DNA of 64,000 bases from Amphritea opalescens (GCF_003957515.1 NZ_RQXW01000003.1:186001-250000); one strand, 5' to 3'. Positions 37,344-45,859 are shown, counted from the stretch's first letter. A program made the numbers and translations. The notes: a model not told the origin generated them from the letters alone.

Positions 37344-38882
37344 TTAAACCTGTGGATGCGCTTTTTCGACCGTCGATTCAAGCATATTCAATGCATGGAT
37401 ATAGGCCTTAGCTGAAGCGATAATAATATCGGTATCGGCGCCTAAACCATTGACGATACGGCCACCTTTTTCCAACCGCACGGTCACTTCGCCCTGAGAG
37501 TCTGTACCGCTGGTAATCGCATTAACCGAATACAGCTCCAATGACGCACCCGAATCGACGATCGTTTCAATCGCTTTAAAGGCCGCATCAACGGGGCCAC
37601 TGCCCTCGGCTTCGGCAGTCTGCTCGGTATCATCCATCGAAACGGTCACTTTCGCCAACGGCACTTCACCCGTCTGAGAATTCACCGCCAAACTGCTGAG
37701 CTTAAACTTCTCGTAATGTGACGCACGGGTATCACTCACCAGCGCCTGTAGATCTTCATCGAAAATCTCATGCTTTTTATCGGCCAAATCTTTAAATCGA
37801 GCAAAAGCGGTATTCAACTCAGCATCGGATTCAAACGTCGTACCCAACTCCTCTAAACGAGAACGAAAGGCGCTACGGCCAGAATGTTTACCCATCACCA
37901 TCTTATTGGCGTTCCAGCCAACATCTTGTGCGGTCATGATTTCGTAGGTTTCACGATGTTTCAGCACGCCATCCTGATGAATACCGGATTCATGGGCAAA
38001 AGCATTCGCCCCGACAATCGCTTTATTGGGCTGTACAGGGAAACCGGTAACACTGGAGACTAAACGGGACGCAGGAACGATCTGCGTAGCATCAATACCG
38101 GTATGTAAACCCAGCACATCCTGACGAGTACGCAGCGCCATAACGACTTCTTCGAGTGACGCATTACCCGCCCGCTCACCTAGACCATTAATAGTACATT
38201 CCACCTGCCGCGCACCGGCCGTCACCGCCGCGAGAGAGTTCGCGACCGCCAAGCCTAAGTCGTTATGACAGTGTACCGAGAAAACCGCTTTATCCGCATT
38301 GGGAATACGGCTAAGCAGTTGTGTGATGGTATGGCCGAACTCGTCTGGAACCGCATAGCCGACTGTATCGGGGATATTGATGGTGCGGGCGCCAGCATCG
38401 ATAACCTTCTCGATAATACGACACATGAAATCCAGATCAGAACGGCTGGCATCTTCTAGAGAAAACTCCACATCGCTGATCAGGTTACGGGCGCGTTTAA
38501 CCGCATAGACCGCCTGCTCGACAACCTTATCAGGGTCCATCTGCAACTTATATTTCATATGGATCGGCGAGGTGGCGATAAAGGTATGTATCCGCCCCGA
38601 ATTAGCATTCACTAACGCTTCACCGGCGCGGTCGATATCCGCATCCAGCGCCCGAGATAGAGAACAGATAGTGCTGTCTTTAATCGTATCCGCAATCGCT
38701 TTAACCGAGGCAAAATCCCCCGGAGAGGCGATCGCAAAGCCTGCCTCAATCACATCGACCCGCATCTTTTCCAGCTGTTTAGCAATGCGTAGTTTCTCTT
38801 CACGGGTCATGGAGGCGCCGGGGCTCTGTTCGCCATCACGCAATGTTGTATCAAAAATAATTACACGGTTATTATCGGTCAT
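37344..38882 (-). CDS. leuA: 2-Isopropylmalate synthase
   Basis: First committed step of leucine synthesis, condensing acetyl-CoA with 2-oxoisovalerate. It has 512 residues, the type 1 length. The TIM barrel opens with [17 protein letters not shown], metal ligands are in [14 protein letters not shown], and [14 protein letters not shown] is conserved. The C-terminal leucine-binding regulatory domain (residues about 390-500) ends near [14 protein letters not shown] ribosome site precedes the ATG. The upstream 247 bp show no clear Leu-rich leader peptide. No other leu gene is adjacent. Confidence 0.96.
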   Translation of the reverse strand: MTDNNRVIIFDTTLRDGEQSPGASMTREEKLRIAKQLEKMRVDVIEAGFAIASPGDFASVKAIADTIKDSTICSLSRALDADIDRAGEALVNANSGRIHTFIATSPIHMKYKLQMDPDKVVEQAVYAVKRARNLISDVEFSLEDASRSDLDFMCRIIEKVIDAGARTINIPDTVGYAVPDEFGHTITQLLSRIPNADKAVFSVHCHNDLGLAVANSLAAVTAGARQVECTINGLGERAGNASLEEVVMALRTRQDVLGLHTGIDATQIVPASRLVSSVTGFPVQPNKAIVGANAFAHESGIHQDGVLKHRETYEIMTAQDVGWNANKMVMGKHSGRSAFRSRLEELGTTFESDAELNTAFARFKDLADKKHEIFDEDLQALVSDTRASHYEKFKLSSLAVNSQTGEVPLAKVTVSMDDTEQTAEAEGSGPVDAAFKAIETIVDSGASLELYSVNAITSGTDSQGEVTVRLEKGGRIVNGLGADTDIIIASAKAYIHALNMLESTVEKAHPQV

Positions 38883-39129
38883 GACCGGACTCCAAAACTG
38901 ATTAACGACGGCGATACCCAGCGCTGTAAACAGGCGGCATTGCTAAGCCGGAAAAAGGGATCAACAGGTGGCGGAACAGAAAGTTGCAAAGGTAAAAATT
39001 TGCCGGAAAATCGGGGCCGCATCCACTATATTATCTGATTCTGACTAATATAACTTCCTGATGGCTATTTGCAACTCAATGACGTACAAATAAATGCCTG
39101 TCAGCCTCTAAATTAAAGGGATACAGCCG

Positions 39130-40314
39130 ATGAGTAAGCGCGGTGATAATAACCAAGATTTAACCACACCTTTCGATCAGTCAGTCGACCGTCAAACCAC
39201 CTCTAGTCAAAAGTGGGAAAAATACCGCGATACCGATATTTTACCTATGTGGGTGGCCGATACCGACTTCATGGCCCCGCCTGCGGTGATCGAAGCCCTA
39301 CAGGCGCGGGTGGATCACGGCATATTTGGTTACACCAACACGCCGACCGAACTCAACCAGTTGGTGATTGAGCGGATGCAAACACTTTACCAATGGTCGA
39401 TTAGTGAAGAGTGGCTCGTTTGGCTACCGGGGCTCGTATGCGGCCTTAACCTTGCCTGCCGCAGCGTCGGCGTGAGTCAAGATGAAGTCGCCACCGCTAA
39501 GCCGGTTTACCCTCCTTTTATGTCGGCACCCCGTTTATCTGATCGCCGCTTAATCACCGTGCCGATGATCGAACAACAGCAACGCTGGTTAATCGATTTT
39601 GATGCCCTAGAGAACGCCATCACCGACAACACTTCGCTGCTGCTCTTCTGCAACCCTCACAATCCCGGAGGCACCGTCTACCGCGCTGAAGAGTTACAAC
39701 GGCTAGCGGATATCTGTATCAAACATGGGTTAACCGTCTGTTCCGATGAGATCCATTGCGACCTGATTATGGAACCCGGCCTCAAACATATCCCCTTAGG
39801 ATCACTCAACCAAGAAATCGAAGCCCAAACGATCACCCTGATGGCCCCCAGTAAAACCTTTAATATTGCGGGGCTCGGCTGCTCCTTTGCCATTATCCCC
39901 GACCCACAGCGACGCAAACAGTTTCAACAGACCCGTAAAGGGATCGTGCCAGACGTTAATTTACTCGGTTATACCGCAACGATGGCGGCCTATAAAGAGG
40001 GTGGCGAATGGCATCAACAACAGCTGGATTACCTCAAGGGCAACCGCGATTATTTAATCAAAGAGATCAATCAGATACCCGGCCTACGACTCAATCCGGT
40101 CGAAGCCACCTATTTGGCATGGATCGATGTCTCTGCCGCTAAATTGGAAAACCCCGCTCACTTCTTCGAGCAAGCAGGGGTAGGGATGTCCCCAGGACGG
40201 GATTTCGGCGATGATCGCTTTATGCGACTCAATTTCGGTTGTCCGCGCAGCATGTTAATTGAAGCCGTTGACCGGATTCGCCGCGCAATGCTGAGTCACT
40301 TGCCTAGTGGATAA
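39130..40314 (+). CDS. PatB/MalY-type cystathionine beta-lyase (PLP-dependent)
   Basis: A 394-residue fold-type I PLP enzyme. The opening LPMWVADTDFMAPPAVIEAL is diagnostic for the PatB/MalY family of C-S lyases, as is GIFGYTNTP. The cofactor blocks are LFCNPHNPGGTVY, CSDEIHCDLI and the PLP lysine in APSKTFNIAGLGCSF. The late Arg block MRLNFGCPRSML binds the carboxylate. The reaction would release homocysteine, pyruvate and ammonia from cystathionine; a broader C-S lyase role is possible. It is a single gene. Confidence 0.88.
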   Translation: MSKRGDNNQDLTTPFDQSVDRQTTSSQKWEKYRDTDILPMWVADTDFMAPPAVIEALQARVDHGIFGYTNTPTELNQLVIERMQTLYQWSISEEWLVWLPGLVCGLNLACRSVGVSQDEVATAKPVYPPFMSAPRLSDRRLITVPMIEQQQRWLIDFDALENAITDNTSLLLFCNPHNPGGTVYRAEELQRLADICIKHGLTVCSDEIHCDLIMEPGLKHIPLGSLNQEIEAQTITLMAPSKTFNIAGLGCSFAIIPDPQRRKQFQQTRKGIVPDVNLLGYTATMAAYKEGGEWHQQQLDYLKGNRDYLIKEINQIPGLRLNPVEATYLAWIDVSAAKLENPAHFFEQAGVGMSPGRDFGDDRFMRLNFGCPRSMLIEAVDRIRRAMLSHLPSG

Positions 40315-40376
40315 TGCCTTCACCAAGTACACTTTGTTTTATGAGTAGAACAAGTATGATGTTTTCAATAAGCTGA

Positions 40377-40397
40377 CGTAGCCATCTATTGGCTACG
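40377..40397. terminator. Hairpin downstream of the pilin gene
   Basis: CGTAGCC (40377-40383) and GGCTACG (40391-40397) flank a 7-nt loop between the convergent ends of the C-S lyase and pilin genes. Neither side has a T-run, so terminator function is uncertain. Confidence 0.4.
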
Positions 40398-40423
40398 CCT
40401 AGACTTTCAAAGTTACGGCTGTT

Positions 40424-41452
40424 TTAAATACTCACGCAACTCCCACTACGCCGTCCTCCTTGCCATTGGCAAGATTGAGACTGAATACAACTATCACGCC
40501 CTTTGTTACTACACTGCGCAGCGTTATTTCCGTTGTTTCCGTTGTTTCCGTTGTTTCCGTTGTTTCCGTTGTTTCCGTTGTTTCCGTTATTTCCGTTGTT
40601 TCCGTTGTTTCCGTTGTTTCCGTTGTTTCCGTTGTTTCCGTTGTTTCCGTTGTTTCCGTTGTTTCCGTTATTTCCGTTATTTCCGTTGTTTCCGTTGTTT
40701 CCGTTGTTTCCGTTGTCTCCGTTGTCTCCGTTGTCTCCGTTGTCTCCGTTGTCTCCGTTGTCTCCGTTGTCTCCGTTGTCTCCGTTGTCTCCGTTGTCTC
40801 CGTTGTCTCCGTTGTCTCCGTTGTCTCCGTTGTCTCCGTTGTCTCCGTTGTCTCCGTTGTCTCCGTTGTCTCCGTTGGCATCTGTTGAACCGGTATCACC
40901 TGTTGAACCTGTTGAACCTGTTGAACCTGTTGAACCTGTTGAACCTGTTGAACCACTACCCGTACTACCACTGGTACTAACAACACTTGCTAAAGTACAG
41001 GTCAACGAAGCGCTACCGTTACCTGAAGCGCAGGAAGTAGGTAGATACTCGGCTGACACACCGGAGCCGTCAGGGGATGTGCAATCCCAGCCAATCAGAT
41101 AGTTATTATTACAACGAGGCACAAACTGGAGCACATTATGATTACCCAGTTTACTAAGGTTATATTCAACACTGATAACACCGCCAGAAACACTAACCGT
41201 ATCTATATAGTCGGTTTCATAATCCCCTAGATTAAGCCCCAAACCCGTGTCAGTTGCAGGGATTTCACCCGTTTGCATTAATTCATCAGCCATCCGTAGC
41301 TTGACCGGGCTTACTATACTAAACCCTTCGGACACTTTCGCTTTGGTTGTATAGCTGGTGTAAGCCGGTATCGCTATCGCAGCCAATACACCTACCACCG
41401 CTATCGCAATCAAAATCTCGATCAGCGTAAAACCGGAATGACTTTTTCTCAT
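40424..41452 (-). CDS. Type IV pilin with a long Gly-x-Asn triplet-repeat tail
   Basis: A 342-residue prepilin. The leader MRKSHSG is cut before FTLIEILIAI, with the essential Glu at mature position 5. The N-terminal helix and globular pilin domain (residues about 8-150, including VPRCNNNYLIGWDC and a late TSC) look complete. To this is added eight triplets of Gly-Ser/Asp-Thr, one Asp-Ala-Asn, 18 Gly-Asp-Asn and 21 Gly-Asn-Asn (residues 167-310). A 32-residue end with four Cys spaced CX7CX5CX10C closes it. The first in-frame Met of the open frame lies 12 codons upstream and would spoil the leader. It stands alone, not in a pil cluster. Whether it is a major or minor pilin is unknown. Confidence 0.88.
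   Translation of the reverse strand: MRKSHSGFTLIEILIAIAVVGVLAAIAIPAYTSYTTKAKVSEGFSIVSPVKLRMADELMQTGEIPATDTGLGLNLGDYETDYIDTVSVSGGVISVEYNLSKLGNHNVLQFVPRCNNNYLIGWDCTSPDGSGVSAEYLPTSCASGNGSASLTCTLASVVSTSGSTGSGSTGSTGSTGSTGSTGSTGDTGSTDANGDNGDNGDNGDNGDNGDNGDNGDNGDNGDNGDNGDNGDNGDNGDNGDNGDNGDNGNNGNNGNNGNNGNNGNNGNNGNNGNNGNNGNNGNNGNNGNNGNNGNNGNNGNNGNNGNNGNNAAQCSNKGRDSCIQSQSCQWQGGRRSGSCVSI
40523..40711 (-). repeat. 9-bp tandem array, 21 copies, encoding Gly-Asn-Asn
   Basis: Unbroken units GGAAACAAC on the coding strand; four units use AAT instead of AAC at the middle Asn (plus-strand starts 40523, 40586, 40667 and 40676). Phase with the next array is exact. Confidence 0.97.
40712..40873 (-). repeat. 9-bp tandem array, 18 copies, encoding Gly-Asp-Asn
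   Basis: Eighteen units of GGAGACAAC with no variant seen, differing by one base from the neighbouring Gly-Asn-Asn units. Confidence 0.97.
40883..40954 (-). repeat. 9-bp tandem array, 8 copies, encoding Gly-Ser-Thr or Gly-Asp-Thr
   Basis: Units GGTTCAACA with one GGTGATACC variant (40892-40900). It is joined to the next array by one Gly-less 9-bp unit (Asp-Ala-Asn, 40874-40882) that keeps the period. Confidence 0.95.
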
Positions 41453-41507
41453 ATATGCGCCTTTTGATAAATAAACCACTAAAACCACTGCTGGTTACTT
41501 AATGAAC

Positions 41508-41513
41508 AGTATA
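41508..41513 (-). promoter_or_regulatory. Possible -10 element of the pilin gene
   Basis: TATACT on the minus strand, about 55 bp before the pilin ATG; no good -35 and no sigma-54 GG/GC pair found. A 9-bp inverted repeat (GCGCCTTTT 41457-41465 / AAAAGGCGC 41518-41526) brackets it. Confidence 0.35.
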
Positions 41514-41734
41514 GCTTAAAAGGCGCTTGTTATGGACGGGGAGACAGATCTTATGCTCACTTTGAGAGGTCAATACCCAGAAATAAAGCCAGCGATGGTG
41601 ATAAATTACGAATAGGCGATAGGTGACTCATTGCGAACGAGAAAAAACCGATGATTGATACCCCTTGGCCACTCTTTTGATGGCCTTCATGACCTTTTGT
41701 GCGTTGAGCCGCAGAGACTCAACCACAAAGAGTA

Positions 41735-42706
41735 TCAAGCCCGCTCAAAGGGCAGAGCTATCACGTCACTAATATTGCCAGTGCCTAGTGCCAACATCAC
41801 TAACCGATCCAGTCCGATAGCTACGCCGGCACAGTCAGGCAGACCGCTTTGCAATGCGGCCACCAACAATGAATCGGTCGGCCTAACCGGCAGTCCCTCC
41901 GTTTGCCGCTGAAGAATATCCTGTTGAAAACGTTGGGCCTGCTCACGGCTATCCGTCAGTTCGAAATAACCATTCGCCAGCTCTACTCCGCCGATAAATA
42001 GCTCAAATCGACAGGCAACTAAGTGCCCCTCCGCATCGAGCTCCGTACGGGCTAATGCTGCCTGACTCGCAGGATAATCATAGACAAACACCGCACCTTG
42101 ATCCGCCAATTGCGGTTCGATCACATGGGACATCAGCAGGTTTAACCAGTTATCGCGGTTATCATCCTCCATCTGCACCTCGATATGCTGTCGAGCAATG
42201 GCGACCAGCTCACTCACCTTGACCGATTGGAGGTCTATTTGAATATATTGCCGAAATAGATCGGCGTAGCTGATCCGTTTAAAATCACCGAGACCGATAA
42301 GGGGGCCCACCAGCGCTTCAACCTCATCCATCAACTGATGGTGATCGAACCCAGGGCGATACCACTCCAACATGGTAAATTCTGGATTATGACGCCGACC
42401 ACACTCACCGTTACGAAACGCCTTGCAGATCTGGTAGATCGCCCCACTGCCGGAAGCCAGCAAACGTTTCATGGCATATTCAGGCGAACTTTGCAGATAG
42501 CGCGTTTGTTCCTGCTGGCCCGGCAACGGGTGATAACGACACTCAATGGTATCGATATAGGGGTCACTCACGGCAGCCGCTGTCATCAGCGGCGTTTCGA
42601 CCTCCATCACCTGACGTTCGGCGAAAAAAGCACGAATCTGAGCTAGTATGCTGGCCCGGCGCTGCAGGTTTTCAATAGGTGCGGTTGCCCGCCAAAGTTC
42701 ACTCAT
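41735..42706 (-). CDS. epmA: EF-P lysine ligase (GenX/PoxA/YjeA)
   Basis: Lysyl-tRNA-synthetase paralogue that attaches (R)-beta-lysine to EF-P. With the start MSELWRATAPIENLQRRASI it has 323 residues, the EpmA length, lacking the tRNA anticodon domain. Class II motifs are VMEVETPLMT, the ATP-site YLQSSPEYAMKRLLASGSGA, FRNGECGRRHNPEFTMLEWY and the final GVAIGLDRLVMLALG. The upstream extension of 19 codons is rejected. It lies on the same strand as efp but is separated from it by a 59-bp repeat array and a terminator. Confidence 0.95.
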   Translation of the reverse strand: MSELWRATAPIENLQRRASILAQIRAFFAERQVMEVETPLMTAAAVSDPYIDTIECRYHPLPGQQEQTRYLQSSPEYAMKRLLASGSGAIYQICKAFRNGECGRRHNPEFTMLEWYRPGFDHHQLMDEVEALVGPLIGLGDFKRISYADLFRQYIQIDLQSVKVSELVAIARQHIEVQMEDDNRDNWLNLLMSHVIEPQLADQGAVFVYDYPASQAALARTELDAEGHLVACRFELFIGGVELANGYFELTDSREQAQRFQQDILQRQTEGLPVRPTDSLLVAALQSGLPDCAGVAIGLDRLVMLALGTGNISDVIALPFERA

Positions 42707-42832
42707 GGAAATCACTCGTTGATCAGGACCTAAAATGGCAGAAACTGCCGCTACTGCATCCACTACATTTGCTGATTCAAAAGAGTCTAGACATATGCAG
42801 GCTGTTCATCGCAGTTCCTGCGTGCGCCCGAG

Positions 42833-43196
42833 GCATACGCCGACCCAAGAGCGCCTGTACATCGCTGCTCCTGCGCATCCCTGCACCCGTGGCATACGCC
42901 GACCCAAGAACGCCTGTACATTGCCGCTCCTGCGCATCCCTGCGCCCGCGGCATACGCCGACCTAAGAGCGCCTGTACATTGCCGCTCCTGCGCATCCCT
43001 GCGCATCCCTGTGCCCACGGCATACGCCGACCCAAGAGCGCCTGTACATCGCCGCTCCTGCGCATCCCTGCGCCCGCGACATACGCCGACCCAAGAGCGC
43101 CTGTACATCGCCGCTCCTGCGCATCCCTGCGCCCGCGACATACGCCGACCCAAGAGCGCCTGTACATCGCCGCTCCTGCGCATCCCTGCGCCCGCG
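42833..43196. repeat. Six tandem units of a 59-bp repeat between epmA and efp
   Basis: Units begin at 42833, 42892, 42951, 43020, 43079 and 43138. The period is 59 bp except the third unit, which has a 10-bp duplication (GCGCATCCCT). A degenerate half unit precedes at about 42796 and a fragment follows to about 43217. Each unit contains the dyads GGC-ATAC-GCC and GAGCG-N12-CGCTC around TGTACA. GC content is high compared with the flanks. All reading frames are largely open, but the 59-bp period shifts frame each unit, so a protein is unlikely. Confidence 0.93.
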
Positions 43197-43215
43197 GCAT
43201 ACTGTACGTCCTGTA

Positions 43216-43240
43216 CATAAAAACGGCAGCCTAGGCTGCC
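43216..43240 (-). terminator. Terminator of efp
   Basis: Perfect palindrome GGCAGCCTAGGCTGCC (43225-43240) followed on the minus strand by GTTTTTATG, 32 bp after the efp stop. Confidence 0.7.
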
Positions 43241-43272
43241 ATTAATGATCCGCTGAATGCGCGATGGTTCTA

Positions 43273-43836
43273 TTATGCGCGGGAAACGTAATCGCCGGAA
43301 CGGGTATCGATCTTCAGGATATCGCCCTGCTCAATAAACAGTGGTACACGCACTACCGCACCAGACTGTAACTTAGCCGGTTTAGAGCCGCCCTGCGCCG
43401 TATCCCCTTTCAAACCGGGATCCGTTTCAACCACTTCTAGCTCCACGAAGTTAGGTGGCGTAATAGAGATAGGATTATTGTTCCAGAGTGTGACCAAACA
43501 CTTATCTTGCTCTTTCAGCCACAGGTGAGCATCGCCAATCGCTGTTTTATCGGCAGCCACTTGCTCATAGCTTTGTGGGTCCATGAAATGCCACATTTCG
43601 CCATCGCAGTACAGATATTCCATATCCGTATCCATGACATCCGCCCCTTCCGCCGTTTCGTTCGACTTGAAGGTACGCTCCCAGGTACGACCGGTAATCA
43701 GGTTTTTCAGTTTAACGCGGGTAAACGCCTGTCCTTTACCTGGTTTCACGAATTCAACATCTACCATTGAACAAGGATCACCCTCGATCATCACTTTCAG
43801 GCCATTTTTAAACTGGTTGGATGGGTAATTTGCCAT
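43273..43836 (-). CDS. efp: Elongation factor P
   Basis: Rescues ribosomes stalled at polyproline and similar motifs. The start [19 protein letters not shown] gives 187 residues; the longer frame adds 20 non-homologous residues. Lys34 in KPGKGQAF is the residue modified by beta-lysylation, and the flanking PGKG loop is intact. Three beta-barrel domains are present (second: [20 protein letters not shown]; third: [20 protein letters not shown]). With epmA and epmB next to it, the beta-lysine type of modification is expected. Confidence 0.97.
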   Translation of the reverse strand: MANYPSNQFKNGLKVMIEGDPCSMVDVEFVKPGKGQAFTRVKLKNLITGRTWERTFKSNETAEGADVMDTDMEYLYCDGEMWHFMDPQSYEQVAADKTAIGDAHLWLKEQDKCLVTLWNNNPISITPPNFVELEVVETDPGLKGDTAQGGSKPAKLQSGAVVRVPLFIEQGDILKIDTRSGDYVSRA

Positions 43837-43946
43837 ATTGATCTCGAAATAGATTAGACTCAGGTGATCTGTTGCCACCGCAAAATTGACACACATTCTA
43901 CTTGAAAGGAGAATGCGAGCAAATTTTCCAGCGAAATTAATCCACT

Positions 43947-44957
43947 ATGAACTCAATCATTCCGTTGCCGGACACTTGGCAGACCCTACTCAGCCAGACT
44001 TTAGAGAGTCCAGAAGCGCTGATTCGTTACCTCGATCTGCCTGAAAGCCTCTTAGAGGGGGCCAATCGCGCCCATGCCGAGTTTGCGATGCGCATTCCTC
44101 GCCCTTGGCTCGACCGTATTGAGAAAGGCAACCTTAACGATCCTCTCCTGCGACAAGTACTCCCGCTGGGCGAAGAGATGGATGATGTGCCGGGATTTAC
44201 GCAGGATCCACTGGAGGAGATGCATAGCAACCCAGTAGAAGGGTTGATTCATAAATACAAGGGCCGAGTGCTGGTGATACTCACCGGCGCCTGTGCGATT
44301 AATTGCCGCTACTGCTTTCGTCGTCACTTCCCCTATGCCGACAACCGCCTCGGGCCGACGCAATGGCAAAAAATCATCGCTTATATCACCGCGGACAGCA
44401 GCATAACGGAGATTATTTTTTCCGGTGGTGATCCGCTGGTCTCCAGTGACGCCCGCTTAAAGCAGTTTATTACCGACCTCGAACAGATCCCCCATCTGAC
44501 TCGCCTACGCATCCATAGCCGACTACCCGTAGTGCTACCCCAACGGATTACTGAATCTCTCACACAGGTACTGCAACAAACCCGTCTGAAGGTCGTTACC
44601 GTGATTCACAGCAATCACCCGCAAGAACTCGATGAACAGGTCGCCAACGCGGTACAACGATTACATCAGGCAGGTGTCACGGTCTTTAATCAAGCCGTGC
44701 TTCTGCGGGGTATCAATGACAGCTGCGAGATTCTCAAAGGTCTCAGCGAAAAACTATTTGATATTGGCGTACTGCCCTATTATCTGTTTACCTTTGATCC
44801 GGTCAAAGGTGCGGCCCATTTTGATATCCCCGATAGCGAAGCCAAACAGCTGTTGCAGCAGTTACAGGATCAACTCCCCGGCTACTTAGTACCCCGCCTC
44901 GCGCGGGAGATCCCCGGTCGTGGCTCTAAAACCCTGCTATCCCTCGATCAGGATTAA
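43947..44957 (+). CDS. epmB: EF-P lysine 2,3-aminomutase EpmB
   Basis: Radical-SAM, PLP-dependent enzyme turning lysine into (R)-beta-lysine for EF-P. It has 336 residues. The cluster motif CAINCRYCFRRHFPY (CX3CX2C) and the following FSGGDPLVSSDARL and RIHSRLPVVLPQRI blocks are typical of the lysine 2,3-aminomutase family. The short length fits EpmB, not catabolic KamA. It is divergent from efp, with 110 bp between the starts, as in E. coli. Confidence 0.94.
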   Translation: MNSIIPLPDTWQTLLSQTLESPEALIRYLDLPESLLEGANRAHAEFAMRIPRPWLDRIEKGNLNDPLLRQVLPLGEEMDDVPGFTQDPLEEMHSNPVEGLIHKYKGRVLVILTGACAINCRYCFRRHFPYADNRLGPTQWQKIIAYITADSSITEIIFSGGDPLVSSDARLKQFITDLEQIPHLTRLRIHSRLPVVLPQRITESLTQVLQQTRLKVVTVIHSNHPQELDEQVANAVQRLHQAGVTVFNQAVLLRGINDSCEILKGLSEKLFDIGVLPYYLFTFDPVKGAAHFDIPDSEAKQLLQQLQDQLPGYLVPRLAREIPGRGSKTLLSLDQD

Positions 44958-44963
44958 CAGACG

Positions 44964-45788
44964 ATGCGACAAACAGAGCGAAACCCGTTACAAACCCTGC
45001 TGCTATTTATCGTCGCTTTAGCCTTTGGTTTCGGCACCCTGATACAGATCGCCGATCAATCCAAACCGGATCAACAACTCGATATTCACTACCAATCGTT
45101 AACAACAGCGGCCGATATCATCCCGCTGACCAACCCCACCCGCGCGATTGCTTACACCTCGGTGGTCTCCTTAGATACACTGCCGGTCGCCGATAAAAAA
45201 CAACGTTTTATCGCACTCCTGTTACCCGCCATCCTCATCAGCAAGCAAAAGCATCAACAACAGCGCCTAAAGCTCGACAAAATTCTAGCCAGCAAAAAAC
45301 CGACCAGCCCTGAGCAAACTTGGCTGAATCAACAGATGGCCCTCTATGAAGTAACAACGCCCAGCCAACTGAAGCAGCGGATGATCAACCTACCTAACAG
45401 CTTGATACTGGCTCAAGCGGCACTCGAGACTGGCTGGGGAAGTTCGCGATTTTTTGTCCAAGCCAATAATGTGTTCGGCATCTGGTCATTCGATCCTAAT
45501 GAAAAGCGGATGATGGCCAGCCAGCAACGGGAGGGGAGGAAAATATATGTGAAACGATACGATTCGCTGCTAGGCGCGATAGACGACTATTTTTTGACCC
45601 TTGGACGGGGTAGCGCATACAAAGAATTGCGACAGGCTGCCCGTAAAACCCAGAACAGCCAACAACTGATCCGTCACCTGCATCGCTATAGCGAACTGGG
45701 AGAAGATTACATTCAGCGCTTAGCTACACTGATTCGCCACAATAACTTAAAGCAGTACGACCAGTATCACTTACAGAACAAGGCATAA
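44964..45788 (+). CDS. Bax-like glucosaminidase-domain protein
   Basis: A 274-residue protein with one N-terminal membrane anchor (LLLFIVALAFGFGTLI). The C-terminal glucosaminidase domain (residues about 140-265) shows LAQAALETGWGSSRFFVQAN, with the catalytic Glu, then NVFGIWSF and YDSLLGAIDDYFLTLGRG. This resembles E. coli Bax, a putative peptidoglycan hydrolase facing the periplasm. It starts 6 bp after epmB, so it is probably cotranscribed with it. Function in the cell wall is inferred. Confidence 0.85.
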   Translation: MRQTERNPLQTLLLFIVALAFGFGTLIQIADQSKPDQQLDIHYQSLTTAADIIPLTNPTRAIAYTSVVSLDTLPVADKKQRFIALLLPAILISKQKHQQQRLKLDKILASKKPTSPEQTWLNQQMALYEVTTPSQLKQRMINLPNSLILAQAALETGWGSSRFFVQANNVFGIWSFDPNEKRMMASQQREGRKIYVKRYDSLLGAIDDYFLTLGRGSAYKELRQAARKTQNSQQLIRHLHRYSELGEDYIQRLATLIRHNNLKQYDQYHLQNKA

Positions 45789-45859
45789 GCTTCAGTGACA
45801 ACACCTTAGGCTGATTGATTTAACGCTAAACGCTAGCCTCAGCTGACGTTGGTAGACAA

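Larger units (their letters stand above)
42707..43272. other. Spacer between epmA and efp
   Basis: About 566 bp: the 59-bp array and the efp terminator fill most of it. The 126 bp between array and epmA must hold the epmA promoter unless it is read through from efp; I see no strong -35/-10 pair. Confidence 0.5.

Noticed and set aside
38883-39129. Leucine leader-peptide attenuator upstream of leuA
   Set aside because: I looked for a short ORF with clustered Leu codons and a terminator on the minus strand and saw neither.
40523-40954. CRISPR array
   Set aside because: The 9-bp units are contiguous with no spacers, and they are translated in frame.
40432-41102. Long alternative-frame ORFs over the pilin repeat (Thr-Glu-Thr, Ser-Val-Val or Leu-Phe-Pro repeats)
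   Set aside because: They are frame and strand shadows of the 9-bp array; only the minus-strand frame continuing from a pilin leader makes sense.
42833-43196. CRISPR array in the 59-bp repeat
   Set aside because: The whole 59-bp unit repeats without variable spacers and no cas gene is near.
42787-43218. Open frames of 125-161 codons on both strands over the 59-bp array
   Set aside because: All frames are open because the GC-rich unit lacks stops. The 59-bp period rotates the frame each unit, and no ribosome site or homology is visible.
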